Of a stretch of 60,740 nt of DNA, positions 10,391 to 20,107 are shown one piece after another; the first letter of the stretch is position 1, and each line of letters starts with the position of its first letter. The position numbers and the translations under genes were made by a program. The DNA lies in assembly GCF_008710135.1 (NCBI RefSeq), contig NZ_VYKK01000009.1, positions 1-60,740 on the forward strand, read 5' to 3'. The notes under the pieces were generated by a model. That model was not told the DNA's origin. It worked only from the letters and a program-made list of their open reading frames with translations, and ran no database searches. Source of the DNA: Paenibacillus spiritus (lineage in GTDB: Bacteria; Bacillota; Bacilli; Paenibacillales; Paenibacillaceae).

Positions 10391-11737
10391 CTAAGAAGGA
10401 TTCTTGATCTTCTCGGAGAGGCTCGTTACCACTTTGTACAGTTCCTGATCGGCCTTCAGCGATTGGGTAATCTTCTCGTGAGCATGAATGACCGTGGTAT
10501 GGTCGCGTCCTCCGAAGGCTTCCCCGATCTTGGGCAGCGAATAGTCGGTCAGTTCTCTGGACAGATACATGGCAATTTGGCGCGGAAAAGCAACGGCTTT
10601 CGTCCGCTTGCGCGCCTTGAAGTCCTCAAGCCGGAGATTATAATATTCGCCGACCTTTTGCTGGATGTCCTGGATGGTAATCATCTTCGGCCGGCTGGAC
10701 GGAATAATATCCTTCAGCGCTTCGGCTGCCAGATGGGTCGTCACATCCTGATTGGTCAGCGAGGAATAGGCTACGACCCGAATAAGGGCGCCTTCGAGCT
10801 CCCGGATGTTCGTATCAATCTGGTTGGCGATGTACATCATCGCTTCGTTGGGAATATCGAGATGCTCAGCCTTGGCTTTCTTCCGCAAAATGGCTATCCG
10901 CGTCTCCAGATCCGGCGGCTGGATATCGGTAATCAGTCCCCATTCAAACCGGGAACGAAGCCGTTCTTCCAGAGTCGGAATCTCTTTGGGCGGACGGTCG
11001 CTGGAGATAATGATCTGCTTGCCTTCTTCGTGCAGGGCATTGAAGGTATGGAAAAATTCCTCCTGCGTCGATTCTTTGCCGGCGAGGAATTGGATATCGT
11101 CGATGAGCAGAATGTCTACGTTGCGGTATTTGTTCCGGAAGCTCTCGCCGCGGTTGTCGCGGATCGAATTAATGAACTCATTCGTGAACTTCTCGGAGGA
11201 AATGTAGATGACCTTGTTGCTCGGATTGTGCTCCAGAATATAGTGGCCGATCGCGTGCATCAGATGGGTCTTGCCGAGTCCGACGCCTCCGTAGAGGAAG
11301 AGCGGATTGTAAGCTTTGGCCGGCAGCTCCGCGACCGCAAGGGAAGCGGCATGGGCGAACCGGTTGCCGGAGCCGATGACGAAGGTATCAAACGTATATT
11401 TGGGATTCAGCATATGCGTCTGGGCTTCTTCACGGGAAACGGCGGGCGAGGGAGGTGCTTGCTGCACAATCGGTTCGGCGGGCTTGTTCTCCTCAATGAC
11501 GAATTTGACCTCCACCTGGTGGCCCGTCACCTCGTAGACCGTAGCTCCAACCAGCTTGGTGTAGCGGCTCTCCAACCATTCGACGGCAAATGTCGTCGGT
11601 GCGGATATGACAATCGTCTGGGTACTGAAGGACAGCGCCTTGGTTGCTTTGAACCAGGTATCGAAGCTGGGCTTGCTAAGTTTGGTCTGAATAATCGAGA
11701 GAATCTGCTGCCATAATTCGGAAGTATGGCTGTCCAC
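10391..11737 (-). CDS. dnaA: Chromosomal replication initiator DnaA
   Basis: The 448-residue initiator binds DnaA boxes and opens oriC. I chose the GTG at 11737, which follows AAAGGAG and gives the family N-terminus [11 protein letters not shown]; the open frame upstream is origin DNA. The AAA+ domain has Walker [10 protein letters not shown] and Walker [12 protein letters not shown]. Domain IV has the DNA-binding signature [11 protein letters not shown]. The linker domain II is short. It heads the leftward cluster dnaA-dnaN-yaaA-recF-remB-gyrB. Two near-perfect Spo0A boxes lie 50-75 bases upstream of the start. Confidence 0.98.
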   Translation of the reverse strand: MDSHTSELWQQILSIIQTKLSKPSFDTWFKATKALSFSTQTIVISAPTTFAVEWLESRYTKLVGATVYEVTGHQVEVKFVIEENKPAEPIVQQAPPSPAVSREEAQTHMLNPKYTFDTFVIGSGNRFAHAASLAVAELPAKAYNPLFLYGGVGLGKTHLMHAIGHYILEHNPSNKVIYISSEKFTNEFINSIRDNRGESFRNKYRNVDILLIDDIQFLAGKESTQEEFFHTFNALHEEGKQIIISSDRPPKEIPTLEERLRSRFEWGLITDIQPPDLETRIAILRKKAKAEHLDIPNEAMMYIANQIDTNIRELEGALIRVVAYSSLTNQDVTTHLAAEALKDIIPSSRPKMITIQDIQQKVGEYYNLRLEDFKARKRTKAVAFPRQIAMYLSRELTDYSLPKIGEAFGGRDHTTVIHAHEKITQSLKADQELYKVVTSLSEKIKNPS

Positions 11738-11788
11738 AACTGTCACTCCTTTAAATCTTCCAAATGTGGCTTGAGCCATGAAGTGGAA

Positions 11789-11795
11789 TGTCGAA
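11789..11795 (+). promoter_or_regulatory. Spo0A box upstream of dnaA
   Basis: TGTCGAA is an exact match to the 7-base Spo0A box. A one-mismatch copy TGTCGAG lies 16 bases further on at 11805-11811. Both lie between the dnaA start and the first DnaA boxes, so binding could affect dnaA transcription or origin firing. Confidence 0.55.
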
Positions 11796-11816
11796 GAAAA
11801 TAAATGTCGAGAGGGT

Positions 11817-12201
11817 TTATCCCCAATATCCCGGCCATAGGGACAAAAAAATATGGATAAATTTGATTTGTTCACAACTTTATCCACAGCTTGTTGATAA
11901 TTTGGCGAACAAACAAATCTATTCACATTCAAAAGTAATACCATCATAGCAAAAGCGGCCTTGTTTTTCAATGAGCGGCCGTTATTTATCCACAAATTCA
12001 ATCACTTGTGCATAATCGTTGACCACAATACTACATATTGTTGATAATTTGTTCATCATTCGACAAAGTAGGTCAAAATGCTCCCGAATCTTATTCACAG
12101 GTTATCCGGGAACGGGACCAACGGGTGATCCTGCCGTCCACAAGTGGATAAATGGCCTGCCGGGAGTTATTCAAGCTTGGGCAGAGCAGGAATGTGGATA
12201 A
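11817..12201. other. oriC upstream DnaA-box cluster
   Basis: The 597-base gap 11738-12334 has no coding gene and holds the upstream half of oriC. Perfect TTATCCACA boxes are at 11880-11888 and 11986-11994 (plus) and 12193-12201 (minus). TTATNCACA-type boxes are at 12007-12015 (minus) and 12091-12099 (plus). One-mismatch boxes are at 11817-11825 and 11919-11927 (plus), and at 11852-11860, 11892-11900, 12039-12047 and 12143-12151 (minus). Orientation is mixed, as in the B. subtilis incA/incB regions. Confidence 0.9.
12059..12065 (-). promoter_or_regulatory. Second Spo0A box inside oriC
   Basis: TTCGACA on the plus strand is an exact TGTCGAA on the minus strand. It lies between the DnaA boxes at 12039-12047 and 12091-12099. 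Confidence 0.5.
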
Positions 12202-12240
12202 ATATCTTTTAAAAAGAGGGAGGAAGCCTGGGATTATGGC

Positions 12241-12270
12241 TTGACTTGGAGGAAGATATTATGCTTAAAT
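12241..12270 (+). promoter_or_regulatory. rpmH promoter
   Basis: TTGACT and TTAAAT are separated by 18 bases, with TGC just before the -10 hexamer as an extended -10. It lies 65 bases before the rpmH start and marks the switch to rightward transcription. Confidence 0.55.
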
Positions 12271-12334
12271 ATATAAAGGTGTTTTCTGTGACGTGAGTTC
12301 AGTTAACGAAGACCCTGTAAGGGAGGTGCAATAC

Positions 12335-12469
12335 ATGAGACCGACATTCAAACCGAATGTAAGCAAACGCAAAAAGGTGCATGGGTTCCGCGCTAGAATG
12401 AGCACGAAAAACGGCCGTAAGGTGCTGGCAGCCCGCCGCTTGAAAGGCAGAAAAGTGCTGAGTGCTTAA
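12335..12469 (+). CDS. rpmH: 50S ribosomal protein L34
   Basis: A 44-residue, strongly basic protein, [20 protein letters not shown] at the start and GRKVLSA at the end, which is the full-length L34 of the large ribosomal subunit. The start follows GGGAGGTG. It is the first gene to the right of oriC and is followed at once by a strong terminator, so most transcripts probably stop before rnpA. Confidence 0.98.
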   Translation: MRPTFKPNVSKRKKVHGFRARMSTKNGRKVLAARRLKGRKVLSA

Positions 12470-12480
12470 TAAACGCGGAT

Positions 12481-12507
12481 AAGACCACTACGGTGGTCTT
12501 TTTTTTT
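12481..12507 (+). terminator. rpmH terminator
   Basis: An 8-bp perfect stem (AAGACCAC with GTGGTCTT) with a TACG tetraloop runs into a T tract that includes the last stem bases, 11 bases after the rpmH stop codon. Confidence 0.93.
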
Positions 12508-12510
12508 GAC

Positions 12511-12544
12511 ACCGCAGTACCCTTTTGACCGCAGTACCCTTTTG
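12511..12544 (+). repeat. Perfect 17-base tandem duplication
   Basis: ACCGCAGTACCCTTTTG occurs twice, at 12511-12527 and 12528-12544, between the rpmH terminator and rnpA. No function is evident. Confidence 0.95.
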
Positions 12545-12620
12545 AAATCAGGACGTTCTGGTCCATACTTATATATAGGTATAAAGGAATCAAGCTAAGA
12601 TAGAATGAGGAGATTGTTCC

Positions 12621-12971
12621 GTGCACAAAAGCTTGCGTTTGCGAAACCGCGCCGACTTCAGCCGCGTATACCGTCATGGGAAGTCTTTTGCGAATCATCA
12701 GTTCGTGGTTTATTGGCATCCACGGAGAGAAGTGGAACGCTTCCGGGCGGGCATCTCGGTCAGCAAAAAGGTCGGAAACGCCGTTGTCCGCAACCGGATG
12801 AGACGGCTGGTCAAAGAGATTGTGCGGCATCATGAGGCAGAGATCGTTTCGGGACTCGATCTGGTCTTTATTGTGCGAAAGGGCGCGCTGGATCTGAAAT
12901 ACGCGGAGCTGGAGAAGAGCATCCTCCATGTCCTGCGCAAAGCCAAGCTGCTCAAGGCTTCGCACCGTTAG
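12621..12971 (+). CDS. rnpA: Ribonuclease P protein component
   Basis: The 116-residue protein subunit of RNase P assists the catalytic RNA in trimming tRNA 5' ends. The family signature SKKVGNAVVRNRMRRLVKE, with its RNR motif, is present. The start is GTG, preceded by GAGGAG. Position between rpmH and yidC is the conserved bacterial order. Confidence 0.97.
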   Translation: MHKSLRLRNRADFSRVYRHGKSFANHQFVVYWHPRREVERFRAGISVSKKVGNAVVRNRMRRLVKEIVRHHEAEIVSGLDLVFIVRKGALDLKYAELEKSILHVLRKAKLLKASHR

Positions 12972-13056
12972 GACAGGCCGCCGGGGCTTGTTTATTTGTA
13001 TCCATAATTATGATATGATTTACGGTGCAATGGAATGTGAAGAGAGGGGTTATGAA

Positions 13057-14001
13057 GTGTCGGTATTTAAGGGTAGACGAGGAAGGTATTTTCTCCTCAT
13101 CGCTATGCTGCTTCTATCGGTTACTGTGCTGTCGGGATGTTCGTCGTCGGCGACAGTTACCCACGATATTAATGATCTGAAGAACGGCAGCTTCTGGCAG
13201 CGAAATGTAGTGCTGTACTTCGCCGAGGCACTTGAGACCTTCGCCAGATGGTTCAACGGCGAATATGTGCTGGCGGTGCTTGTAATGGTAATTATCGTCC
13301 GGACACTGATCTTGCCGCTTACGATGAAGCAGGTCCGCAGCTCGCGGGCGATGCAGGCGATTCAGCCGGAGCTTCAGAAGATTCAGAAGAAGTACAAGGA
13401 TCAGCCGGAGAAGATTCAGCAGGAGACGATGAAGCTCTTCCAGGAGAACAAGGTCAACCCAATGGCGGGCTGTCTGCCGCTGCTGGTGCAGATGCCGATT
13501 TTTATCGCGCTGTATAACTCCATCTATTATAATCCTCATCTCCGGGAACATGACTTCCTGTGGCTGCAGCTTGGGAAGCCGGACCATTATTTTATCCTTC
13601 CGGCAATTGCGGCACTGACCACGTTCCTTCAGACAAAGATGATGACCAAGATGAACCCGGCGCAGGCGCAGGGTCCGATGCAGTTCATGATGATGATCTA
13701 TCCGGTCTTGATCTTCGTCATGTCTTACAACTTCCCGGCGGCGCTTCCGCTGTACTGGGTATTCAGTAACGTATACACCATTATCCAAAACTATTTCCTC
13801 TATAGAAATAACAATGCCCCTCAAGTGGCTGTAGCCGGTGCCGGAAGTACGGCCGGCGGAAGCGGAGCGGCCAAGAATGGCGGCAGCGTCAAGAACAGCG
13901 GCAATGCCAAGAACAGCGGCAATGCCAAGAATGGCAGTGCCAAGAATAACGGCAACGGTACCAGCGGCAAGAAGCCGAAGGAGGGCAAAAAGTCCAAATG
14001 A
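13057..14001 (+). CDS. yidC: Membrane protein insertase YidC/SpoIIIJ
   Basis: The 314-residue YidC/Oxa1-type insertase places proteins in the cytoplasmic membrane. SpoIIIJ, its B. subtilis counterpart, is needed for forespore gene expression. I chose GTG at 13057, preceded by AGAGAGGGG, which gives a lipoprotein signal ending in the lipobox LSGC. The conserved hydrophilic-groove arginine lies in MVIIVRTLILPLTMKQ. Several membrane segments follow. The last 45 residues are a basic Lys/Asn/Gly/Ser tail encoded by short tandem repeats. The stop overlaps the start of jag by 4 bases, so the two are translationally coupled. Confidence 0.95.
   Translation: MSVFKGRRGRYFLLIAMLLLSVTVLSGCSSSATVTHDINDLKNGSFWQRNVVLYFAEALETFARWFNGEYVLAVLVMVIIVRTLILPLTMKQVRSSRAMQAIQPELQKIQKKYKDQPEKIQQETMKLFQENKVNPMAGCLPLLVQMPIFIALYNSIYYNPHLREHDFLWLQLGKPDHYFILPAIAALTTFLQTKMMTKMNPAQAQGPMQFMMMIYPVLIFVMSYNFPAALPLYWVFSNVYTIIQNYFLYRNNNAPQVAVAGAGSTAGGSGAAKNGGSVKNSGNAKNSGNAKNGSAKNNGNGTSGKKPKEGKKSK
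13891..13941 (+). repeat. 18-base tandem repeat in the yidC tail
   Basis: AAGAACAGCGGCAATGCC occurs at 13891-13908 and 13909-13926, then a 15-base degenerate copy reaches 13941. It encodes the repeating KNSGNA segment of the YidC tail. All units are multiples of three, so copy-number change keeps the frame. Confidence 0.9.
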
Positions 14002-14729
14002 ACCATGTCGTCGCATCAGGGAAAACCATTGAAGAAGCTGTAGAGAGCGGGCTTGTCCGGCTCGGTGTTAGCAAGGACCAGGTTACGGTTCATGTGCTGG
14101 AGCAGCCATCCAAAGGATTCCTGGGGCTTATCGGAACCAGGCCGGCCAAGGTCGAATTGACCTTGCTGCCTCAGCCGGAACCGGAGCCTGCGGCGAGTTC
14201 ACCGTCAATGCCTCAGCAGACCCCAGGAGAGAGCAGAACAGAGGCGCCGGACGGCGCACCTCGCCCGGCCTCCCGCTCCGCGGAGCAGGCCTATCAGGAA
14301 GCGGTCCGATTCATTGTGGATGTGGCCCGCACCATGGGACTGGAAGTGACCGTGGAGGTGGCCCCGTCCCGGGACACCACGACTCTTCAGATTGCTGGTC
14401 CCGATCTGGGACTGCTGATCGGCAGAAGAGGACAGACCCTGGACGCCCTGCAGTATTTGGCCAATATTGTGGCCAACCGTTATTCCGACAGCTTTGTCCG
14501 TCTTGTGCTGGATGCGGAGAATTTCCGCGAACGGCGGAAGAAGACGCTAGAAGATCTGGCCGACCGGCTGGCGAGCCGGGTAATCCGGACCCGCCGCGAG
14601 GTGATGCTGGAGCCGATGCCGCCGCAGGAACGGAAGATTATTCACTCCAGACTGCAGAATCACCGGCAGGTGACGACGACCAGCCGGGGCGAAGAGCCGA
14701 ACCGGCGGGTTGTAATTACGCTGAAGTAA
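13998..14729 (+). CDS. jag: Jag/KhpB RNA-binding protein
   Basis: The 243-residue Jag (KhpB, SpoIIIJ-associated) protein has three parts: the Jag_N domain (about 1-50, ending near GFLGLIGTRPAKVELT), a variable Pro/Glu-rich linker (about 55-95), and KH and R3H domains (LLIGRRGQTLDALQYL, then SRGEEPNRRVVI). Such proteins bind RNA and influence cell envelope and sporulation. The start codon overlaps the yidC stop. Confidence 0.95.
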   Translation: MNHVVASGKTIEEAVESGLVRLGVSKDQVTVHVLEQPSKGFLGLIGTRPAKVELTLLPQPEPEPAASSPSMPQQTPGESRTEAPDGAPRPASRSAEQAYQEAVRFIVDVARTMGLEVTVEVAPSRDTTTLQIAGPDLGLLIGRRGQTLDALQYLANIVANRYSDSFVRLVLDAENFRERRKKTLEDLADRLASRVIRTRREVMLEPMPPQERKIIHSRLQNHRQVTTTSRGEEPNRRVVITLK

Positions 14730-14743
14730 AGAAGATATGCCGC

Positions 14744-14779
14744 AATGACTCCTTGCTGCCTGAGGGGTCATTTGTTTTT
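14744..14779 (+). terminator. Weak terminator after jag
   Basis: A 9-bp stem containing one T-G pair (14744-14752 with 14764-14772) is followed by TGTTTTTA, 14 bases after the jag stop. Confidence 0.6.
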
Positions 14780-14816
14780 ATAGCACAAGATTATGAGAGT
14801 GAAATGAGGGAAGCTT

Positions 14817-16193
14817 ATGCTTAGCGATACTATAGCAGCCGTCTCCACCGCTGTCGGGGAAGGCGGCATTGCTATTATACGGGTGAGCGGACCGGACGCC
14901 GTCGCCGAAGTCGGGAGGCTGATGCGCAGCCGCACACCGCTTCCCGAGGCGGCATCCCATACGGTGCAGTACGGGCATATCGTCGACCCGCAGGGCGGCG
15001 AGGTGATGGAAGAGGTGCTGGTGACCGTGATGCGGGCGCCGCGTTCTTTTACGATGGAGGATGTCGTAGAGATTAGTACGCACGGAGGCGTCATTTCGGT
15101 AAGACGGGTCATGGACCTGCTGCTTCAGCAGCGGATCCGCTTGGCTGAACCGGGTGAATTCACGAAGCGCGCCTTTCTGAACGGCCGAATTGATCTGTCC
15201 CAAGCCGAGGCGGTCATGGATCTGATCCGCTCCAAATCCGACCGGGCGTTCTCGGTGGCGCTGAAGCAGGTTGGCGGCTCGCTGTCCCAACAGATTGCCG
15301 CACTTCGCCAGACACTGCTGGAGACGCTGGCCCATATCGAAGTGAATATTGATTATCCGGAGCATGATGTCGAGGCGCTGACGGCTGAATATATCAAGAC
15401 CCGGTGCACCGAGGTTACGGAAGGCATCGACCGTCTGCTGAAGTCCGCCCAGCAGGGCAAAATTCTGCGCGAAGGCATTACAACCGCGATTGTCGGACGG
15501 CCCAATGTCGGCAAGTCCTCGCTTCTGAATGCGCTCGCCCGGGAGAACAAAGCGATTGTTACCGATATTCCGGGTACCACGAGAGATGTAATTGAAGAGT
15601 ATGTCACCATTAATCATATTCCGCTCCGCCTGCTCGATACCGCAGGAATCCGGGAGACGATGGACCTGGTAGAGCAGATCGGCGTGGAACGGTCGAAGGC
15701 TGCTTTTGGAGAAGCGGACCTTGTACTGCTGGTGTTGAATGCCAGCGAGCCGCTTCATGACGATGAACTGGAATTGATGGAACAAATCCGCGGTAGACAA
15801 GCACTGGTGATTCTGAATAAAATGGACTTGCCGTCTGCCCTGGACCGGGCGGAATTAACCCGCCGCTTCGGCGAGGAAGCGATTGTGCCCATGTCGGTGC
15901 TGCAGGAGCAGGGGCTGGACAAGCTCGAAGAGGCGATCTCGTCTCTGTTCCTTGGCGGAAAGCTCGAATCCGGGGACCTGACCTATGTCAGCAACGTCCG
16001 GCATATCGCTCTGCTGAAGAAGGCTCGGCAGTCGCTCCGGGATGCGTACGATGCAGCGGAGCAGTTGATTCCCATTGATATGATTCAGATTGACGTCCGG
16101 CTTGCCTGGGAGCAGCTTGGCGAGATTGTGGGAGATACGGCGGCGGATTCGCTGCTGGATCAGATTTTCTCCCAGTTCTGTCTGGGCAAGTAA
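14817..16193 (+). CDS. mnmE: tRNA modification GTPase MnmE
   Basis: With MnmG, this 458-residue GTPase installs the carboxymethylaminomethyl group on wobble uridine 34 of certain tRNAs. The N-terminal formyl-THF-binding domain is at about 1-120, the inserted G domain starts with [14 protein letters not shown] and has DIPGTTRD and NKMD, and the C-terminal catalytic CLGK motif closes the protein. The length is normal. It is followed by its partner mnmG 75 bases on. Confidence 0.97.
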   Translation: MLSDTIAAVSTAVGEGGIAIIRVSGPDAVAEVGRLMRSRTPLPEAASHTVQYGHIVDPQGGEVMEEVLVTVMRAPRSFTMEDVVEISTHGGVISVRRVMDLLLQQRIRLAEPGEFTKRAFLNGRIDLSQAEAVMDLIRSKSDRAFSVALKQVGGSLSQQIAALRQTLLETLAHIEVNIDYPEHDVEALTAEYIKTRCTEVTEGIDRLLKSAQQGKILREGITTAIVGRPNVGKSSLLNALARENKAIVTDIPGTTRDVIEEYVTINHIPLRLLDTAGIRETMDLVEQIGVERSKAAFGEADLVLLVLNASEPLHDDELELMEQIRGRQALVILNKMDLPSALDRAELTRRFGEEAIVPMSVLQEQGLDKLEEAISSLFLGGKLESGDLTYVSNVRHIALLKKARQSLRDAYDAAEQLIPIDMIQIDVRLAWEQLGEIVGDTAADSLLDQIFSQFCLGK

Positions 16194-16268
16194 ACCGGCA
16201 GGCAGGAATAGATAGGATATGACAGGTTAGCGGCCTAGAGTGCCGTTTCAATAGAGGAGGAGTATAGG

Positions 16269-18155
16269 ATGAGTTACGAAGGAGGACAGTATGATGTGAT
16301 TGTCGTCGGAGCCGGACATGCCGGCTGCGAGGCAGCGCTGGCGGCGGCCCGGATGGGCTGCCGCACGCTGATGGTGACGATCAATCTCGATATGGTGGCG
16401 TTCATGCCTTGCAATCCGTCAATCGGCGGGCCGGCCAAAGGGCATGTGGTCCGTGAGATTGACGCGCTGGGCGGCGAAATGGGCCGGAACATTGACAAGA
16501 CGTTCATCCAGCTGCGGATGCTCAATACCGGCAAGGGACCTGCGGTGCATGCGCTGCGGGCTCAAGCCGACAAGTTCCTGTACCAGCATACGATGAAAGA
16601 GACGATGGAGAAGACGCCGAACCTGACCATGCTGCAGGGGATGGTGGAAGAGCTGATCGTCGAGAATGGAATCTGCACCGGCGTCGTAACGAAGACGGGA
16701 ACGGCCTACCGGGCGAAGAGTGTAGTGCTGACTACAGGGACCTATCTGCGCGGCAAAGTCATTATGGGCGAGCTGACGTACGAGAGCGGACCGAATAATC
16801 AGCAGCCTTCCGTCAAGCTGTCGGAGCATCTCCGGGAGCTGGGGTTTGAACTCGTTCGCTTCAAGACAGGCACGCCGCCGCGCGTGCACCGGGATACGAT
16901 TGATTTCTCGAAGACCGAGATTCAGCCTGGCGATGAACAGCCGAAGTTCTTCTCCTATGAGACCAAGTCTTCCGAGATTGAGCAGCTCCCCTGCTGGCTG
17001 ACCTATACATCGGAGACGACGCATCAGATCATCAACGACAACCTCCACCGGGCGCCGATGTTCACAGGGATTATTGAAGGAACCGGACCGAGATATTGCC
17101 CTTCGATTGAGGATAAGATTGTCCGGTTCAGCGATAAGCCGAAGCATCAGATCTTCCTGGAGCCGGAAGGACGCAATACCGCCGAATATTATGTGCAGGG
17201 TCTGTCTACCAGTCTGCCGGAGGATGTGCAGCTCTCGATGCTCCGTTCCATTCCGGGTCTGGAAAAAGTAGAGATGATGCGCAACGGATACGCCATCGAA
17301 TACGACGCCATGGTCCCGACCCAGCTGTGGCCGAGTCTGGAGACCAAACGTCTGCCCGGCTTGTTCACTGCCGGACAGATTAACGGCACATCGGGTTACG
17401 AGGAAGCGGCAGGCCAGGGAATTATGGCCGGCATTAATGCGGCCCGCAGAGCCCAAGGCCAGGAGCCGGTTGTTCTCGACCGCTCGCAAGGCTATATCGG
17501 AGTGCTGATCGACGATCTTGTTACCAAGGGAACGAACGAGCCGTACCGGCTGCTGACTTCCCGTGCCGAGTATCGGCTGCTGCTCCGCCATGACAACGCC
17601 GATCTGCGTCTGACGCCGACGGGTTACCGGATTGGCCTTATTTCCGAGGAACGGTATGCCGCCTTCCTGGATAAGAAGCAGAAAGTGGAGGATGAGATTG
17701 CCCGCCTTCAGGAGACAAGGGTCAAGCCTGCGGAAGTCAATGACCTGCTGGCCGAAGCCGGTTCGGCTCCGATTGCGGAAGGAAGCAACCTGCTGGTGCT
17801 GATGCGCCGTCCGGAAATCGGTTACGCCATCATTGACCGGCTGTCTCCGTCGCCTGAAGAACTGGATGAAGACATGAAGGAACAAGTGGAAATCCAGATT
17901 AAATATGCCGGGTATATCGAGAAGCAGCTTCAGCATGTGGAACGCCTTCAGAAGATGGAGAAGAAGAAGCTGCCGGAAGATATAGACTACTCCGCCATTC
18001 ATGGTCTTGCTATGGAAGCCCGGCAGAAGCTGGAGAAGATTCGCCCCATCTCGATTGGCCAAGCTTCCCGCATTTCCGGTGTCACACCGGCAGACGTCTC
18101 CATTCTGCTGGTCTACCTGGAGCAATTTAACCGCGTAGCTGCTGCGAAAGGATAA
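16269..18155 (+). CDS. mnmG: tRNA uridine-34 modification enzyme MnmG (GidA)
   Basis: The 628-residue FAD enzyme is the partner of MnmE in wobble-uridine modification. The dinucleotide-binding motif [17 protein letters not shown] is at residues 13-29, and the GidA signature [17 protein letters not shown] follows near 58. The C-terminal MnmE-binding domain ends at VYLEQFNR. It has a GGAGG site and lies just ahead of rsmG. Confidence 0.98.
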   Translation: MSYEGGQYDVIVVGAGHAGCEAALAAARMGCRTLMVTINLDMVAFMPCNPSIGGPAKGHVVREIDALGGEMGRNIDKTFIQLRMLNTGKGPAVHALRAQADKFLYQHTMKETMEKTPNLTMLQGMVEELIVENGICTGVVTKTGTAYRAKSVVLTTGTYLRGKVIMGELTYESGPNNQQPSVKLSEHLRELGFELVRFKTGTPPRVHRDTIDFSKTEIQPGDEQPKFFSYETKSSEIEQLPCWLTYTSETTHQIINDNLHRAPMFTGIIEGTGPRYCPSIEDKIVRFSDKPKHQIFLEPEGRNTAEYYVQGLSTSLPEDVQLSMLRSIPGLEKVEMMRNGYAIEYDAMVPTQLWPSLETKRLPGLFTAGQINGTSGYEEAAGQGIMAGINAARRAQGQEPVVLDRSQGYIGVLIDDLVTKGTNEPYRLLTSRAEYRLLLRHDNADLRLTPTGYRIGLISEERYAAFLDKKQKVEDEIARLQETRVKPAEVNDLLAEAGSAPIAEGSNLLVLMRRPEIGYAIIDRLSPSPEELDEDMKEQVEIQIKYAGYIEKQLQHVERLQKMEKKKLPEDIDYSAIHGLAMEARQKLEKIRPISIGQASRISGVTPADVSILLVYLEQFNRVAAAKG

Positions 18156-18162
18156 TCCCGAC

Positions 18163-18885
18163 ATGGATGATTTACAGAAGCGGTTTACGGAGTGGCTGGG
18201 ACCGAAAGGAATTGAACTCAGCCCTCGTCAACTGGAACAGTTTGAACGATATTATCAGGAATTGGTTGAATGGAATCAGAAGATGAACCTGACTGGGATT
18301 ACGGAACGCGAACAGGTTTATATGAAGCATTTCTATGATTCGCTCTCTCTGGCATTCTTTGTTGATCTGTCCAAGGTGCAGTCGCTTGCCGATATCGGAT
18401 CGGGCGCAGGCTTTCCCGGGATTCCACTCAAGATCGCTTTTCCGGAACTGAAGCTGACGATTGTGGATTCGCTGGCCAAGCGAATTTCCTTCCTCCGGCA
18501 TGTAGCCGATGAATTGGAACTGTCTCATGTGGAACTGATTCATGGAAGGGCGGAGGATATTGCCCGTCTGCCCGAGCATCGGGACCGCTATGATCTCGTT
18601 ACGGCCAGAGCGGTGGCCCGAATGGCGCTGCTGAACGAGTTCTGTCTGCCGTTCGTGCGTCCCCAAGGCCTGTTCGTTGCCATGAAGGGAAGCGATCCAG
18701 CAGAAGAACTGACAGAGGCGGTACGCAGTCTGAAGGAACTTAAAGGCGAGGTTGCCGCCGTGGAATCTATGACGCTGCCTGTCGAGGAATCCGCCAGGCA
18801 TTTGGTTGTCATCCGCAAGACGGCGGGAACGCCCTCTAAATACCCGCGCAAGGCGGGTGTACCGGCTAAATCGCCGCTCATTTAA
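18163..18885 (+). CDS. rsmG: 16S rRNA guanine-527 N7-methyltransferase
   Basis: The 240-residue SAM-dependent methyltransferase modifies G527 (E. coli numbering) of 16S rRNA; loss of the activity is known to give low-level streptomycin resistance. Motif I is LADIGSGAGFPGIPLKI at about 67-83. The last 20 residues are a basic, proline-rich extension beyond the usual end. The gene starts 8 bases after mnmG. Its TAA is directly followed by a parS site. Confidence 0.97.
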   Translation: MDDLQKRFTEWLGPKGIELSPRQLEQFERYYQELVEWNQKMNLTGITEREQVYMKHFYDSLSLAFFVDLSKVQSLADIGSGAGFPGIPLKIAFPELKLTIVDSLAKRISFLRHVADELELSHVELIHGRAEDIARLPEHRDRYDLVTARAVARMALLNEFCLPFVRPQGLFVAMKGSDPAEELTEAVRSLKELKGEVAAVESMTLPVEESARHLVVIRKTAGTPSKYPRKAGVPAKSPLI

Positions 18886-18901
18886 TGTTCCACGTGAAAC
18901 A
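18886..18901 (+). promoter_or_regulatory. parS site 1
   Basis: TGTTCCACGTGAAACA is an exact copy of the B. subtilis parS consensus, directly after the rsmG stop codon. ParB/Spo0J nucleates here and spreads; ParA and SMC act on the resulting complex. Confidence 0.95.
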
Positions 18902-18921
18902 GATATTCCTTTCTTTGGATG

Positions 18922-18948
18922 AGTCCTGCCGACAGGCAGGGCTTTTTT
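18922..18948 (+). terminator. rsmG terminator
   Basis: A 9-bp stem with a GACA loop is followed by TTTTTT. It closes the mnmE-mnmG-rsmG run. The rest of the gap up to noc holds no gene that I recognise. Confidence 0.9.
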
Positions 18949-19134
18949 GTCGGGTCATGCCGGAGCCTTCCGTTCGTCTACCAAGAAAAATAGGTCTTGA
19001 TGAAGAATAGGATTATAGCGGAAAAAGTGATAGAATAAAGAATAGCTGAACGAAGGGTTCGGTTGATGGCCATTGCCTGTATGTGGAATTATGCTCTTCA
19101 GTATAAACGCATACAATTACGAAATTAGGTGGTT

Positions 19135-19959
19135 ATGAACGGAATGAAAGAACAATTCACCAAGCTGTTTGGATTTACCGAGCGGAGCAGCGGAGAAGAA
19201 ATCAAACAAATCCCGGTGGACCAGGTCATCAGCAGTCCTTACCAGCCGAGAACGATCTTTGACGATGAGAAGATTGAGGAGCTGTGCCAGACGATCAAGA
19301 CACACGGTATCATCCAGCCGATCGTCGTTCGCATGAGAGATTCCCAATACGAGATTATCGCCGGCGAAAGACGGTGGCGCGCAGTCAAAAAGCTGGGTAT
19401 GGCGAACATACCAGCCATCGTGCGGGATTTCAATAACTCGCAGGCCGCTTCCATCGCTCTCATCGAGAATCTTCAGCGGGAGGGATTAACTTCCATTGAA
19501 GAGGCAATCGCCTATCAGAAGCTGATCGATCTGCATCAACTGACCCAGGAAAGCCTTGCTCAACGGCTGGGCAAGAGTCAATCCACGATCGCCAATAAGA
19601 TCCGACTGCTGCAGCTTCCGGAAGAAGTCAAAACAGCGCTGATGGAGCGTCAAATCACCGAACGCCATGCCCGATCGCTGCTGTCTCTGGAGAGTACAGA
19701 GCTGCAGATAAAGGTGCTCGGCGAAATTATTTCCAAAGGCCTGAATGTGAAACAAACGGAGGCTAGAATTGCCTTCTATAAAGAGAACGCCAAGATCAAG
19801 AAAGCCAAACGAATCTCATACACAAAGGATGTCAGACTAGCCCTGAATACGATCAGGCAATCCATCGATATGGTGAGCGGCTCCGGAATGGCGATCAAGA
19901 CATCGGAGAATGATCGGGGCGACCATTATGAAATCGTCATTCAAATTCCAAAACGATAA
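19135..19959 (+). CDS. noc: Nucleoid occlusion protein Noc
   Basis: About 274 residues of a ParB-like CTPase that, in B. subtilis, binds its own sites and the membrane to block division over the nucleoid. The N-terminal segment [11 protein letters not shown] is the amphipathic membrane-binding type typical of Noc rather than ParB. The CTP-binding motif [10 protein letters not shown] and the helix-turn-helix [19 protein letters not shown] follow. GTG at 19129 and ATGs at 19135 and 19144 are all possible starts; spacing from AGGTGG does not decide between them. I saw no consensus Noc-binding site in the window. Confidence 0.92.
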   Translation: MNGMKEQFTKLFGFTERSSGEEIKQIPVDQVISSPYQPRTIFDDEKIEELCQTIKTHGIIQPIVVRMRDSQYEIIAGERRWRAVKKLGMANIPAIVRDFNNSQAASIALIENLQREGLTSIEEAIAYQKLIDLHQLTQESLAQRLGKSQSTIANKIRLLQLPEEVKTALMERQITERHARSLLSLESTELQIKVLGEIISKGLNVKQTEARIAFYKENAKIKKAKRISYTKDVRLALNTIRQSIDMVSGSGMAIKTSENDRGDHYEIVIQIPKR

Positions 19960-20107
19960 GTGGTTTGCAGTTGAAGGCGGCCTGGACGTTATTGGCCGCC
20001 TTTCCCATGACTGCCCCTCTGCGGAAGAGCAAAAACCGGAAGAGGGCGAAGATCGCAGCAAACATCGACTACCAGAGGATTCTTCCCAACCATTCGAGGT
20101 GAATTCA

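Noticed and set aside
10463..11716. 417-residue plus-strand ORF opposite dnaA
   Set aside because: dnaA on the other strand is certain, and the antisense frame has no start signal.
16419..18164. 581-residue minus-strand ORF opposite mnmG
   Set aside because: It mirrors the full length of mnmG and has no recognisable domain or binding site.
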